A stretch of DNA of 64,000 bases from Termitomyces sp. T153 (lineage: Eukaryota; Basidiomycota; Agaricomycetes; Agaricales; Lyophyllaceae): contig JACKQL020000153.1 in the NCBI GenBank assembly GCA_018296165.2, forward strand, positions 1 to 64,000, written 5' to 3'. Positions 12,799 to 23,530 of the stretch are shown here, one piece after another. The notes beneath the pieces are model-generated. The model was not told the DNA's origin and searched no databases. It saw only the letters and a list, made by a program, of their open reading frames with translations. Position 1 is the first letter of the stretch; each line of letters opens with the position of its first letter. A program made the translations under genes and the position numbers.

Positions 12799-13199
12799 AA
12801 AATACAAAGACCTAACCAAATGAAGTGAGGTTGGGTCTGGGACTGAGCATTAAGTTTGAAATACAAGGACATAACTGAACAAAGTGAGGTTGGGTCTGGG
12901 ACTTAGCATTGAGTTGGAAATACAAGAACCTAACTGAACAAAGTGAGGTTGGGTCTGGGACTTAGCATTGAGTTTGAAATACAAAGACTTAACTGAACAA
13001 AGTGAGGTTGGGTCTGGGACTTAGCATTGAGTTTGAAATACAAAGACCTAACCAAACAAAGTGAGGTTGGGTCTGGGACTTAGCATTGAGTTGGAAATAC
13101 AAGGACCTAACCAAACAAAGTGAGGTTGGGTCTGGGATGAAGCATTGAGTAGAATATCGAGGACCTAACCAAATGAAGTGAGGTTGGATCTGGGATGAA
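12799..13199 (+). repeat. 59-bp minisatellite, about 7 units, 3' part of Helitron H1
   Basis: The period is about 59 bp, with a core GTGAGGTTGGGTCTGGGACT and a second block AGCATTGAGTTTGAAATACA. Units differ by a few substitutions. The last unit changes to GGGATGAAGC and runs straight into the terminal hairpin. Confidence 0.93.
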
Positions 13200-13213
13200 G
13201 CAAGAGCTACAGG

Positions 13214-13232
13214 CCTGTGCCAAAGGCACGGG
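13214..13232 (+). other. 3' terminal hairpin of Helitron H1
   Basis: The stem is CCTGTGCC / GGCACGGG with an AAA loop and one G-T wobble. It lies ten bases upstream of the CTTA terminus at 13239-13242. This is the expected transposition termination signal. Confidence 0.85.
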
Positions 13233-13242
13233 GCATAGCTTA

Positions 13243-14451
13243 TCTATAATATATGGGACAACTCCTGGGAAAGTGGCTGTGCACCCATTATATGTGACGA
13301 CTTTTGACTGTGCTGACTAAAATTTGTCAGTGCTGATAAATGCTGACAAATTTCAACCCTTTTATGGTAATAGGCTGTTTTGCTGCTCTTCAGATGCATT
13401 TTTTACAAAAAAAAATACAGTAGGCAACTTTGATACATCTTTTGACTATGTGTGAAAGGTGCCAGACTTGATATTTCAGGCAATATTTCACTATTTTCAG
13501 CTTTTTTTAGGAATTACTCATGTGTGGAACACTTCTAGCTGTTTTTTGGGAAAGGAACATGTCCCATGCATGTATTTCTTATCAAAAAAAGTTCAGAACA
13601 ATGAATTTATGATTAAGAATGGCTAAAGTTGACTCTTAAAAGCTTCTACTTATTCTTTAGAAAGGAGAATGGTTGCCCTGTGTATATCCCTAGGCAACGG
13701 CTATACTTGGACTGTGCTGATAGCTGTATGCTGGCTTTCTGATTTCAAAGTGTATGGTTCAGACTTGAAAGTGTGAATTCTTATAGTTTTACAGTATTCA
13801 GTTCCTATGTCTTAGAGCCAACTTACTCCTGATCATCTCCAACTTTTCCTGCTCTCAATAGATATTTGACTACATTATGACAGCCTCTGAAAAAGGATGG
13901 TGGATTTAATTCAATATGCTACTATTGGTGAAGAGAGCATTGAAGAAAAAGCTTCAGAAGGCAGTATTAATATAGAATGATGACAGGAATATCAACACAT
14001 TGATTTAAAGAAGAAAGACCAAAGTCAGCATAGTGAAAAGAGATGAGTGGAAAAGCTCCATTAATATGACAATCTTGATTGCTTTATTGAGGAACTCTTA
14101 TCAATAACATGAAAGACAAACTGAGGTTGGGTCTGGGACTCAGCATTGAGTTGACAAAATACAAAGACCTAACCAAACATAGTGAGGTTGGGACTGGGAC
14201 TAAGCATTGAGTTGACAAAATACAAGGACCTAACTGAACATAGTGAGGTTGGGTCTGGGACTAAGCATTGGGTTGACAAAATACAAAGACCTAACTGAAC
14301 ATAGTGAGGTGGGTCTGGGACTAAGCATTGAGTTTGGGTCTGGGACTAAGCATTGAGTTTGAAATACAAGGACCTAACTGAACAAAGTGAGGTTGGGTCT
14401 GGGATGAAGCAAGAGCTACAGGCCCATGCTGAAGGCATGGACCATAGCTCA
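13243..14451 (+). mobile_element. Helitron H2, non-autonomous, 1209 bp
   Basis: It begins TCTATAATATATGGGACAAC at the base after H1 ends, and ends with hairpin CCATGC/GCATGG (14424-14440) and CTCA. The first ~200 bp are recognisably related to the H1 5' end (shared CTTTTGACTATG and TTACAGTA-type blocks). There is no coding sequence. A shorter copy of the 59-bp array fills the 3' side. It is a deletion derivative of the H1 family. Confidence 0.85.
14122..14409 (+). repeat. 59-60-bp minisatellite, about 5 units, in Helitron H2
   Basis: The unit is the same as in H1. A variant spacer (GTTGACAAAATACAAAGACC) makes some units one base longer. One unit near 14330 is partially duplicated. Confidence 0.9.
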
Positions 14452-15239
14452 TCTATATACTATGCAATGACCCCTGGGAAAGTGGCTGTGCCTCAATCTT
14501 CCAACAACCTGGGAAGATTCCTTATGTAATGCTTATGTAAAATTATGTAAGTTGGCTGGCTTCAAATTTCTAGCCTTTTCCTTTGGTGTGGTGGCAAAGA
14601 TCAATCATTGCACCAAAATCACTCTTTCTTTTGACCTTTCTTTCCAATCTGAAGCATCAACTATTTTCTCTGCTCTGATCCTGTGAGAATAAGCTTTGTT
14701 TGGCCTGATAGACTCTACTGACCCTCTTTTGGAGGTTTTTACACTTAACTGGCCATGTATGCTCTACTTTTTATCATCTCCAATCACTGATCATAGCTGA
14801 TAACCAGATTTCCACTATTGCATCCTTCTTCAGGCTTTTTCTGAGCATTGAGTAGCTTTCTCTTCTTTTGGGTGGGCTTTCTTTTCTTTGCTTAATTGTC
14901 CAATGGCTGATTTTGGTGGTTTTTCTATATTAAAGCTGAATTGGGCTAGGTGTATTCTTTTTCTGAGTGTAACTTTTATGGACTAATCATGGCTGAGATC
15001 AGACTTCACTACATTCTTTGTTAGGCTCCCTTTCTGAGTGTTCAGTAGCTTTGCAGGTATGCTTTTTCTATATTTGTCTGAGAACTAATTCAAGTATTAT
15101 CCATTTTGTTTTCTAAACAGTTATTGGCTTTCTGCTTTTAAGGTAGATCTCTTTCAAACACCAAATTGCTAACCTCTGTGAATTTCAGCACCTAATGTAT
15201 ATGGGTTGACAGTGTAGTATAGATATTCTCAGTAGTTCT

Positions 15240-15704
15240 GGGACATAGCATTGAGTTTGAAATACAAGGACCTAACCAAACAAAGTGAGGTTGGATCTGG
15301 GACTTAGCATTGAGTAGAATATCATGAAGTGAGGTTGTGTCTGGGACTTAGCATTGAGTTGACAAAATACAAAGACTTAACTAAATGAAGTGAGGTTGTG
15401 TCTGGGACTTAGCATTGATTTTGAAATACAAGGACCTAACTGAACAAAGTGAGGTTGGGTCTGGGACTTAGCATTGAGTTTGAAATACAAAAACCTAACC
15501 AAACAAAGTGAGGTTGGGTCTGGGAATTAGCATTGAGTTTGAAATACAAGGACCTAACTGAATAAAGTGAGGTTGGGTCTGGGACTTAGCATTGAGATTG
15601 AAATACAAGGACCTAACTGAATGAAGTGAGGTTGGGTCTGGGATGAAGCATTGAGTGGAATATCAAGGACCTAACTGAATGAAGTGAGGTTGGGTCTGAG
15701 ATAG
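15240..15704 (+). repeat. 59-bp minisatellite, about 8 units, in Helitron H3
   Basis: This is the longest of the three arrays. It has the same unit and the same transition into the terminal hairpin as H1 and H2. Confidence 0.93.
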
Positions 15705-15717
15705 CAAGAGCTACAGG

Positions 15718-15736
15718 CCCGTGCCAAAGGCACGGG
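15718..15736 (+). other. 3' terminal hairpin of Helitron H3
   Basis: A perfect stem CCCGTGCC / GGCACGGG with loop AAA, followed by GCATAG and the CTCG terminus (15743-15746). Confidence 0.88.
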
Positions 15737-15799
15737 GCATAGCTCGTCTCATATATACTCCAACACTTGAGGGCAGTCTTGTCAGCCTAAAAAGTCAGA

Positions 15800-18235
15800 T
15801 TTGCTTCTAGAATACGCACGATGCACTAGGACGAAGCAGAACCTGCCAAATGCAGCTGCAACCCCGTCCAATCAAAAATTGGTGGGAGATGGTTTGAACC
15901 AAGTGAGCACATACCAGATGTACTTAAGGCTATTGAGAAGACTAGGTCAGACATCAAAGACAATGTACCAATCAAAAAGAGATCAACCTGGAATATATTG
16001 CGGTTCGTCTCCTTGCTCTGAAGATGTTGGTTGAAATCAGTCCGGAAGAGTTAGCGAGTGCAACTACATTTTAGATCAGCCTGTTGAAATTCTATTTACC
16101 ATGCCCATGACCACGGCCACAACAGCTCGTCTTGCTTCGCTTGGAGTGTTATTTGAATACCTAGCCTTACATGAACCCACCATAAAATGATGACAGAGGA
16201 AATTTACTTGCCATGCACTCACTAATACGCAGGGTGCAAATGCCTATTCAAGAAGGGGAATATTGATTACTTCCTATTGAAGAATGATTGGAGTTACGGA
16301 CACCCATAGTAAGCAGAAAGCAGGCAAAGTACGCGATACGCTTGTATTCTACCACATCAATTGAACCAAGGATAATGAAGCTTACAACAGCTGTAATAAG
16401 GGGAATGCAGTCGTTGAGATTCAGTAAGTCATAAGAGATCAGGACAATTCAATAGCTGACATGTGTATTGAACGTTCGCGGAAGTAATCAGAGGAGAAAG
16501 TTAATATCAGGAGTGCAACTGTCCCAACAATATCTGGGGCAACAGTAAAAAGGTTGGTCTTGACTGTTGAGTACCCCAAGCTAGCAACAATTCGAGGCAA
16601 AAAATTGTTGACGCTAGCAAGAGGAACACCAAACGATACACTAATCATAGCCCAGAGCCTGTCTAAGTTAGAACCTCTTCAATACAGTCGAGACAAGAAC
16701 CTTCTCACCAGTACATTGGGTCAAGGAAAGGTCGGAACGCGTCTTGTATATTCAATCGTTCATCAACTTTGACAGAGGAATCCGAGAGAACACGGGCTCT
16801 GGGCAATTGTTTTTTCTCTATCACTCAGGATCCACCAAGTAGAAGGGGAATCGGGGGAGCCAGAAGAAACAGATCACTGCAAGACATATGGTGGCACCAC
16901 CTAAGTGGTCGTTTCATCAGATATCAATAATGAAATGCATACAAAAGCTCTACCTTCGATCCAGAACAGAAATTGCCAAGACTTGTACTTGATAACCTCA
17001 ATATGAAACACTCCAAAAGCAATAAGACCTGCCAGGTCGCATCATCAAATCTTATAAAATTTGTAGGCATCTAGTACTGAAGGGGCAGATATACCTGAGA
17101 AAGCGCCTGCAATAGACGCAGCGGCTGCAACGTAAAAGCATGACCTAAGTATGAACATGAATGGAACACACCATAGAAGAGACCAATCCGGGAGGCTAAT
17201 TCCCCACGCGTATAGAATGTGGATAGATAGAACACCTATTCCGAGCCATATTACTGAGGACTCGCTGAGAAATGAGTCCGTAAGACAAACTTACCACACC
17301 AGGAAGCATGGCAGATTCAAAGATTCCTAAAAAGAACCAGATGGCAAAAATCTCTATACTTCAGGTGTTAAATTAAGTGTACTTGATCGGGGAAGGAGCG
17401 CACGCGAGAAGTTCTTTGCAAGTCCAGCAAAGAGTGCCCTTCGAATTTGTAATTGTAGTTTCGATAGAAAGGTCGGCAGCATAAACAAGACTGACATGGA
17501 TCCCTACAATAGATGTCAAAGCAAGATGATAGACCAGAAACAAAGTGGTCGTACAAAACCGATCATCATCAGTGGCAATACCTGTGCTGCTGAGAAATGC
17601 TTGACGAGAAGAGAGATTGGGGTGCCGAAGCTATCATTACGGGAATCGGTTGTTGGTAACAGTATTTTTGAACATATTGCGCTCACAGGCAAAAGGGAAC
17701 CTGAATTGGTCAAAGTCGTTCAGGCAAACAAGTTTGAAAGTCGATATATGCATAAAATATCATCACGAGTACATAGTACCGAGAGATTAAGCTTTCCTGG
17801 TGACTCTGAGGTGATATACCTCTCTCACCTGGTTCCCAGTAAGACCAATATCCTGGAAATGGTTACAGCTTCATTTTCAGAAAGCGTATATAGTACCAGT
17901 ACCTTATCCCACCCATCTGTTTTCGCATTTCCAACGTTCCCTTTATCCAATGCGTTGCAAAGATACCTGATCATTGTAAGTAGTGTCTGGCAATTGTTCA
18001 TGAAAATAGCTTACCTGTGGTGTTATCAGCTTGTGGATGCCCGACATACTCAACGCGCTCGCATAATTGTCAAGGGAGGCAAAATAAAGAAGTCAAATTT
18101 TCGTTTCAGACAACTTTGCTCTTCAGGAGTTGCAGTCATCTTTTCTTCCTTTGTTGTAAAATTATCTGAAGCTGGCGTTTCGGCGTCAAAGGTGACACGG
18201 AGTTGCATGTCCACCATCACTGGACTTTGAGGCAT
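15800..18235 (-). pseudogene. MFS transporter of the allantoate/anion:cation symporter type, decayed
   Basis: Read on the minus strand from ATG 18235, spliced pieces follow a fungal ACS-family (Dal5-like) transporter. They run: an N-terminal KRKFDFFILPPLTIM block, then ALDKGNVGNAKTDG and DIGLTGNQ. Next come the loop block FFLGIFESAMLPGV, then STFYTRGELASRIGLFYG, SIAGAFSG and FGVFHIE. The second half gives SFGVPLASVNNFLPRIVASL and DYFRERSIHM, then SEARRAVVAVVMGMV and the C-terminal ISTNIFR. Lesions are no proper donor after exon 1, a lost acceptor AG before YYVLVMIF, and an in-frame TGA after VPFCL. Three one-base shifts also occur (at DPE/DREKTI, TIA/RARVL and after NIFR). Several real introns are still readable, so decay is recent. 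CpG content is host-like. Its 3' end lies about 50 bp from the Helitron array. Confidence 0.75.
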
Positions 18236-18854
18236 AACTCGAGCGGAAAAAAGGAAGAACCGTGGGGCAAGTGAATTTATAGTGTGAACACCTATGTAGG
18301 AGTATCCATGGAGTTAATTAAGTCGTCATGGGGTCGGGGATCATCGATTAGCCCTTACGTACATAGGAGTTTCAAGTACTTTGCCAACTTCCATCATGCA
18401 TAATTTGTGTCTCAACTTTGATGAAGCCGGAACGTACGAAGTTCAGCTTATTTCGAGTGGGATGCGTACAGTCCTTTTGTCGTCTGAGTTTCCAACTTGT
18501 CCAATGAAGCTTGATGTTAGATATTTCTTGGCACGCCCGCGAATGGAGAGAGCATTTCCCTCTCGGGTCATCCGCGGGTAGATTACCCAACTCTTTTCCA
18601 ACTTCGGTGACAAAGTTGAGACCAGACCGGAGTCCACGCTTTGACTGAGAAATATGAATTTGTTGCTAATCAATGACAAGACAAGGGGTCCGAGCGTGTA
18701 CATAAGTATATGGCCCGGAAATCAATGGATACTGACGGTCTCGGATAGCGGCCCGCGACCTTCATCAATATACAAGTCTTATTGTGACATTGCGAAGAGC
18801 TTGTTTACTCACGCAACCACAGTGAACTCCCATATCTGATTCGCTGCTTCTTAC
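18236..18854. promoter_or_regulatory. Divergent intergenic region between the MFS relic and ridA
   Basis: This is 619 bp between two genes transcribed away from each other, with normal CpG content and no credible ORF. It presumably carries both promoters. No TATA box or binding site could be singled out. Confidence 0.35.
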
Positions 18855-19395
18855 ATGTCCGTTGAGAAGATAAATTCACCAAAGAATCGGGCTGCGCTGC
18901 AGATCCTTTGTGAGTCTGGAGTGCCGATCATTCAGATGCTCTATTTGAATACTGGTTATCTGGCTGTAGCCCATGCGACGAAAATTCCAGGATTAATCTT
19001 CGTCAGTGGACAAGTACCCGTTGATAGTGAAGGGATCGTTGTACCAGGCGGAATCCAAGAGCACACAGTGCGCGATAGCCAATGAGCTTGCCTAATTCGA
19101 CACCTGACCCGTCATGGATTAGGCCCAATGTATTTCCAACCTTGGTAACGTATTGGAAGTTGCAGGCTCATCATGGGAGAAGGTGGTCAAGGTTAATATA
19201 TACCTCAAAAATATGGACAGCTTCACATCCATGAATGAAATCTATGAGAAAGTGCGAATTTCTGATTTGCATATCAAGTTACTGATAGCCAACTTCTAGT
19301 TGATTCCGACTCCGAAGCCAGCGAGGACGTGTATTCAGGCAGGGAAATTGCCAAACGATGTGGATATCGAGATTGAAGCAATTGCAGCGTATTGA
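18855..19395 (+). CDS. RidA/YjgF/YER057c family 2-iminobutanoate/2-iminopropanoate deaminase
   Basis: It encodes a small homotrimeric enzyme that hydrolyses reactive enamine/imine intermediates made by PLP enzymes, in the cytosol or mitochondrion. Four exons give 125 codons: 18855-18909, 18970-19067, 19123-19251 and 19300-19395. Introns of 60, 55 and 48 bp have GT-AG ends, and every phase fits. The product starts MSVEKINSPKNRAALQIL. It carries LIFVSGQVPVD, GGIQEHTAQC, the central WEKVVKVNIYLKNM, and the C-terminal signature PARTCIQAGKLPNDVDIEIE with the substrate-binding Arg (residue 103). Length matches the family (~125-130 aa). No lesion is seen, and it is the only apparently intact gene in the first 55 kb. 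The nearest strand neighbour is the decayed transporter, divergently placed. Confidence 0.93.
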
Positions 19396-20499
19396 GAGAA
19401 TGGATAGTAACAGCAGGAGTTCATGCTATCCTGGATTCTGCGAACCCTTCGCGATCGGCTATTTCCGGGTCACAGACTTTTTGTGGTTCAAGTTCCCAAA
19501 TCGTGTCCCATCTATTGTAATTCTACATTGATCTAAGATTTTTGAAGGTCAATTAAGCAATTTATTGAGATACTAGGCGATGCCATTGAGACCTCAAAGT
19601 TAGATTGAACCCGCATTGCCATTGTCTGGCATGACCACTCCACATAGGTGATCATGTCCACGAGCATAACTGTCATCGTCATTTATAATATAGTAGTCTA
19701 CGATAGTCTTCACTGTCATGCAAAATCTCTCTACCTTTGAGACTTGTCTGAATCTTGGGTGTCTTGGTCTCTCTTGTAGACGTTTCAGCTATTTTAATTA
19801 TGAGAGGGAAATGCGAAATCAGCGAATTTGGCTTTGTTTCAAACTCAGCAAAAACTCCGATTCACAAAGGTATTCGGGACTTAGTTACACTCAGCCTCAC
19901 AAATTGAATGTAGTCAAGATATAAATTTTATTGATTTAGTTTCCAAGATTGACCGGGCCAAACTTTCAAACAATGTTTAATTTAAAATATAATAAATTAG
20001 AAACCTGAAGCTACTGGATGCTCGTAGGTCTAAGAACTCCGCTCCCAGGGGAATTTCGTGGCACGTAGTTGCTTGTCCAATAGGCTCAAAAATCCCCTCC
20101 TTTTTCACCCTTCAGTCTGCACATGGACCATGACTATTTCCACATGTTTTTGTCATCATCCAGGAGTGTGGTCAACCAGTTGGTGATGGGCTGCATGGTC
20201 GGGCATTGGCATGCACCTATTTTCAGCATCAGCTATTCAGGTTCAATCATGCCAAGGCCTAGGCTGATCTCTGGTCTGCCCTTTTCCTCTCTCTTTGTCC
20301 TCTCCTCCTGCCTGCAGATCCTCATCATCATAAACTTCAGGGCTGTTTGGTTCAAGTTGGTTGGTCAGAGAAAGGGGGGGGGGCTAGTGCTGGATTGAGG
20401 GGAGAGAAGGTTGTAAACCTGATCTTGGATTGTTATCTGAGATCAGTTCTCAGCCCCTGCCATCAAATTTTGATGGCTGGCCTTTCTGGCTGTTGTCAA
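19396..20499. other. Intergenic AT-rich stretch, then start of repeat-type DNA
   Basis: No gene is seen. Host-like, CpG-containing sequence runs to about 20080 and presumably holds the ridA 3' UTR. Beyond about 20100 CpG drops sharply, marking the edge of the retroelement block. A run of ten G lies near 20374-20383. Confidence 0.5.
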
Positions 20500-20940
20500 C
20501 TGACTTTGGGCTCATTTTCCATTGGCTTTACATGGGAGGTTTTACTTTTATGAGGTATGCCTCACATCTACAATTTTCAATGTTTTTTCCAGCTTACAGT
20601 TTTCAGCTGTTTTGATTTGTAAAGTATGTTGTTTTATAATATACTTTATTTAGGCTTTTTCCCTCTGCCAATCTCATTGTTGAGACTGGAGTATCACCTC
20701 CCCCAAACCAACTATTGACTGCCCTCAGTCAGCCAACCAATTCAGGTAAGCCACCTAGTGGCTTTTCCCCTAAAAAATTCATTTTTCTTTTTCTGCCTAG
20801 CCCAAACCCTTCTTCCTTTGACTTTCCATGTGCAAACCCTTGCCACAAGACTTGGCCATAAGAGTATTTGATGCTCTCTTGCCATCATGCCATAACACCT
20901 GAGAATGAGTGACTTTTGAGTTTCACTTATTTTTCCAAGT
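20500..20940 (+). repeat. Decayed copy of the leader of the 53-54.8-kb repeat gene
   Basis: Several blocks match the minus strand of 54470-54700 in order: CACATCTACA, GCTTACAGTTTTCAGC, GTATCACCTCCCC against CATATCACCTCCCC, and GACTGCCCTCAGTCA followed by GTAAGCC. The copy here has lost most CpG that the 54-kb copy retains (for example CAGCTG for CAGCCG). It is cut off near 20940 by the gypsy fragment. The two copies show that the 53-54.8-kb locus is a dispersed repeat. Confidence 0.6.
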
Positions 20941-20948
20941 TACTTCTC

Positions 20949-23530
20949 CTAAGCATCAATTTTCAAAGTTATAATCCTGGACACTCGATCCGATGGCTCA
21001 TAGAGCTTTATAGATCCAAATGAAATGTCAGATATAGCTTTCTCTGTAGGTTTTTGGATTTCTTCCCTCAGCTCTTTTGATTTTGCTGGAGTGATGTTTA
21101 TCCAAGCTTCAAGGCTTTGTGATAGCTCCAAACATTTTTGAGTTTTGTAAGGTACTAACCAAAAGGCTGCCACCCTAGTCTGCCAAACTGATTCATTAAG
21201 TTCTGCCACAATGTAATTACCACCCCTAGTCTTAGCGATTACTACCATTGGACCATGGAAACATGGAAGCATTTTAGCACTGCATGAACTTTCTGTAGTC
21301 ATATTCTTGACTAAGAACAAGACCAAGGGTTTGAGATTGAAATCTTTGATAGAGTTTTTATGCTCTTATGCAAACTTCAAGGCCCACTGGAGTTTGTTTT
21401 TCTCAACTCTCTCTCTCATCTCCTGGCTGCTTGGGTCTTCTGGACAGACCATCAACACTCAAGGTTTTTCCTGGCACATGCCTCAAAGTACAATGATAGA
21501 GTAGTACATCCTTTACCCATCTCATGATGATGGCATTAGGTCCTACTTCAGGATTGCTTAGCATTCCTTCAAATACTTGGCATCTGTCTCTACTACAAGC
21601 TTCCTACAGCCAACTAGCCAGTCTTTAATGAACATCCTAAAGGTACCACAAGTACCTAGGAAAGCTCTGACATCTGACTTATCCTGGCAATCACCCACTA
21701 CATAAATGGCCAACTGCTTGGTCTCAGGTTTCTGTCCCTCATAGGAACACCTGTGTCCAACCACTATGATCTGATCCACACAGACTACTGACTTTTTCCC
21801 AGAAAAGTCCCTCCAGCATATTTGATTCTTTGTAACATGCTGTTCACATTCTGCAGATGCTCCCATATAAATCTCCTAATGCTTGGATTTTCTGGAGTAA
21901 CCTTATAGCTTCCATCTGGCAATGCCATTGTGTTCTTAGGGATCATGTGATTCCAAGTGGCAAGTGCCTAACCTGGAGGTCAGGGGTTCAACTCTCAGCT
22001 GAAATGGACATGGTATGCACTGTGGCCTTTGGCAGAAAACAATTTAGACACTGCACCTGGCTTATTCAACACTGCTGGGAAGCCACTGCTCACACATGTT
22101 GACTAGGGAGGCTTTGTGGGTCAGGCCAATTTGGAACAGACCAATCAGCATGTGACATGATGAGGTTAGGTGACCACCACACTTGTGTCCAATCAGAAAA
22201 AGAGAGGGTTCCTTGATGTAATGGATTTGGGAGAGGGTCTGGACCAAGTGTTGGGAAGGAACCTTGCTGACCAAGCAGGTCATGGTACAAGTAGGTGTGA
22301 GGATAGGATGCCAATATAGGTTGATCAGGCTGCCAACATATGTGTGGTCCATCAGATGGGTTGGCATGGCTGTTGAAGTCATTGGCAAGCTGAAAAAAGT
22401 GTTTGGGTGCCTAACCTAATACAGCACAGCATACTGCCACTAGTAAGCTTTGCCCCTGGTTGGCTCATTCTGTTGCAGGTTCCAAATCTTGGGATTGACC
22501 TTCTGAAAGTAGCATCTGGGCATGGGGAGGGGTAGAGTTGTGACTACCCTTGGTTGTGGGTTGACTAGAGAAAGGCATGAGCTTGCCAATTAGGCTATTA
22601 AGTCCTACACCAATCAACTCCAACTAAGCTGTGCCAAGTGTAGCTGAGTTTAGAAATTGGGATGGCATGTTAGTGGCAGATGGGGAGGGATTTACAGGTG
22701 GGAAGTAGTATGAACTCCAAAGGATCAAATCATAGTAAAAAGTGGCTATAAGATGTAACCAGCACACTTGAAAAGGTGTCAGGCCAGAGTACCTATTGGA
22801 TGTGTCCATAATTACCACCCCCTTCAAAAACTGTGGGACCTAGAACACAATGTTCATGTGTAAATTAGGTCTTGAAGTAAACAAAAAAGAATCATCATCA
22901 TTCATCTGGCAATGCATAACTGTGAGCTGGACCTCTGGCTGGCACAACATCAATATATGGCCAAGTTACATGAGGTATCTCAGCTTTCAGGTTACCAGCC
23001 TTGGTGCACCAAAGGGTGTCTATAAGGTGGTATAGTCCCTAGACCTCACATCTAACACTCTCTCATCATATCCAACATACAAGTCAAAGATTCCTTCACA
23101 AGCTCTGCTAGCAAGATGACTAGCTAACTCTTCAGTTGCTGGTGGCAACCCAGAATGTGCTATGGTCACTTTGTTCAAAGGTTACAAGCTGTGAACTATT
23201 CTAAAACTCTCACCATCTTTCCTCAATACAGTGAACCACTGAGATCTGTATGAAGAATTGGATGGTTCATAAACTCCTGCCTCAATTTTCTGCTTTATCA
23301 TCTGGTAGATTTTATCTCTGAGTCCAGGAGCAATGGGAATGTTCTTCAATACCCAAGGGGTGTGAGGAATTACTGGCATCACTACAGGAGGGAAGAATTC
23401 CTCATTGAGCTTACCTCTTTGAGAATTGTCCCATTCAAAAGCCTCATTCTGCAGCATCATTAAATGATGTACTGCCTTCATCTCCTCTGGTCACAAGAAC
23501 CATTACCATGTACTTGGTCAATGATCTCCT
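20949..23530 (-). pseudogene. Ty3/gypsy pol fragment, family 2 (minus copy, interrupted)
   Basis: Read on the minus strand, this is pol of a gypsy element. At 23481-23180 the RT entry block gives ...EAGVYEPSNSSYRSQWF and RKDG[E]SFRIVHSL. At 23180-22890 it continues with LPPATEELASHLASRA, IFDLYVGYDERVLD and WPYID. After a foreign insertion, 21870-21500 carries SGKKSVVCVDQIIVVGHRC, SDVRAFLGTCGTFRMFIKDW and an RNase H start. At 21326-20950 the C-terminal domain has [10 protein letters not shown] and GGNYIVAEL. The last part is closely related to 52408-52800 on the plus strand. RT core, most of RNase H and integrase are missing, and several stops are present. Confidence 0.8.
21867..22840. repeat. 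Non-coding insertion within the gypsy fragment, with SINE-like parts
   Basis: About 1 kb replaces part of the gypsy RT. It contains two tRNA-like heads. On the plus strand at 21948-22000, GTGGCAAGTGCCTAACC is followed by the B-box-like GGGGTTCAACTCTC. On the minus strand at about 22605-22530, TAGCCTAATTGGCAAGC is followed by a weaker B box. Neither folds into a convincing tRNA. No protein-coding signal is present. The outer boundaries are approximate, inferred from where the gypsy reading stops and resumes. Confidence 0.45.

Larger units (their letters stand above)
6478..13242 (+). mobile_element. Helitron H1, autonomous-type, 6765 bp, decayed
   Basis: The 5' end is TCTATAATATATGGGACAAC and the 3' end is an 8-bp stem hairpin followed ten bases later by CTTA (a CTYR terminus). 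The element is flanked by A on the left and T on the right, as expected for insertion between A and T. It encodes a Rep (HUH) plus PIF1-like helicase protein in the middle. A 59-bp minisatellite fills the 3' subterminal region. The next Helitron begins at the very next base. Identification rests on both termini and both enzymatic domains. Coding regions carry several stops, so the copy is inactive. Confidence 0.88.
14452..15746 (+). mobile_element. Helitron H3, non-autonomous, 1295 bp
   Basis: It starts TCTATATACTATGCAATGAC directly after the H2 terminus. It shares CCTGGGAAAGTGGCTGTGC with the H2 5' end and ends with a perfect 8-bp hairpin and CTCG. Sequence at 15160-15240 matches the H1 region just downstream of the helicase (about 12530-12600), showing descent from an H1-type parent. 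There is no ORF. The right flank begins TCTCATATATAC and is CpG-normal host sequence. Confidence 0.85.

Noticed and set aside
12799..15704. CRISPR-like arrays
   Set aside because: The repeats are contiguous 59-bp tandem units without unique spacers, in a eukaryotic Helitron.
17496..18230. A 244-codon open frame on the plus strand
   Set aside because: It lies antisense over the exons of the MFS relic, has no recognisable domain, and its openness mirrors the coding texture of the other strand.
20374..20383. A run of ten G as a functional G-quadruplex site
   Set aside because: A single homopolymer run without spaced G-tracts, also prone to sequencing error.
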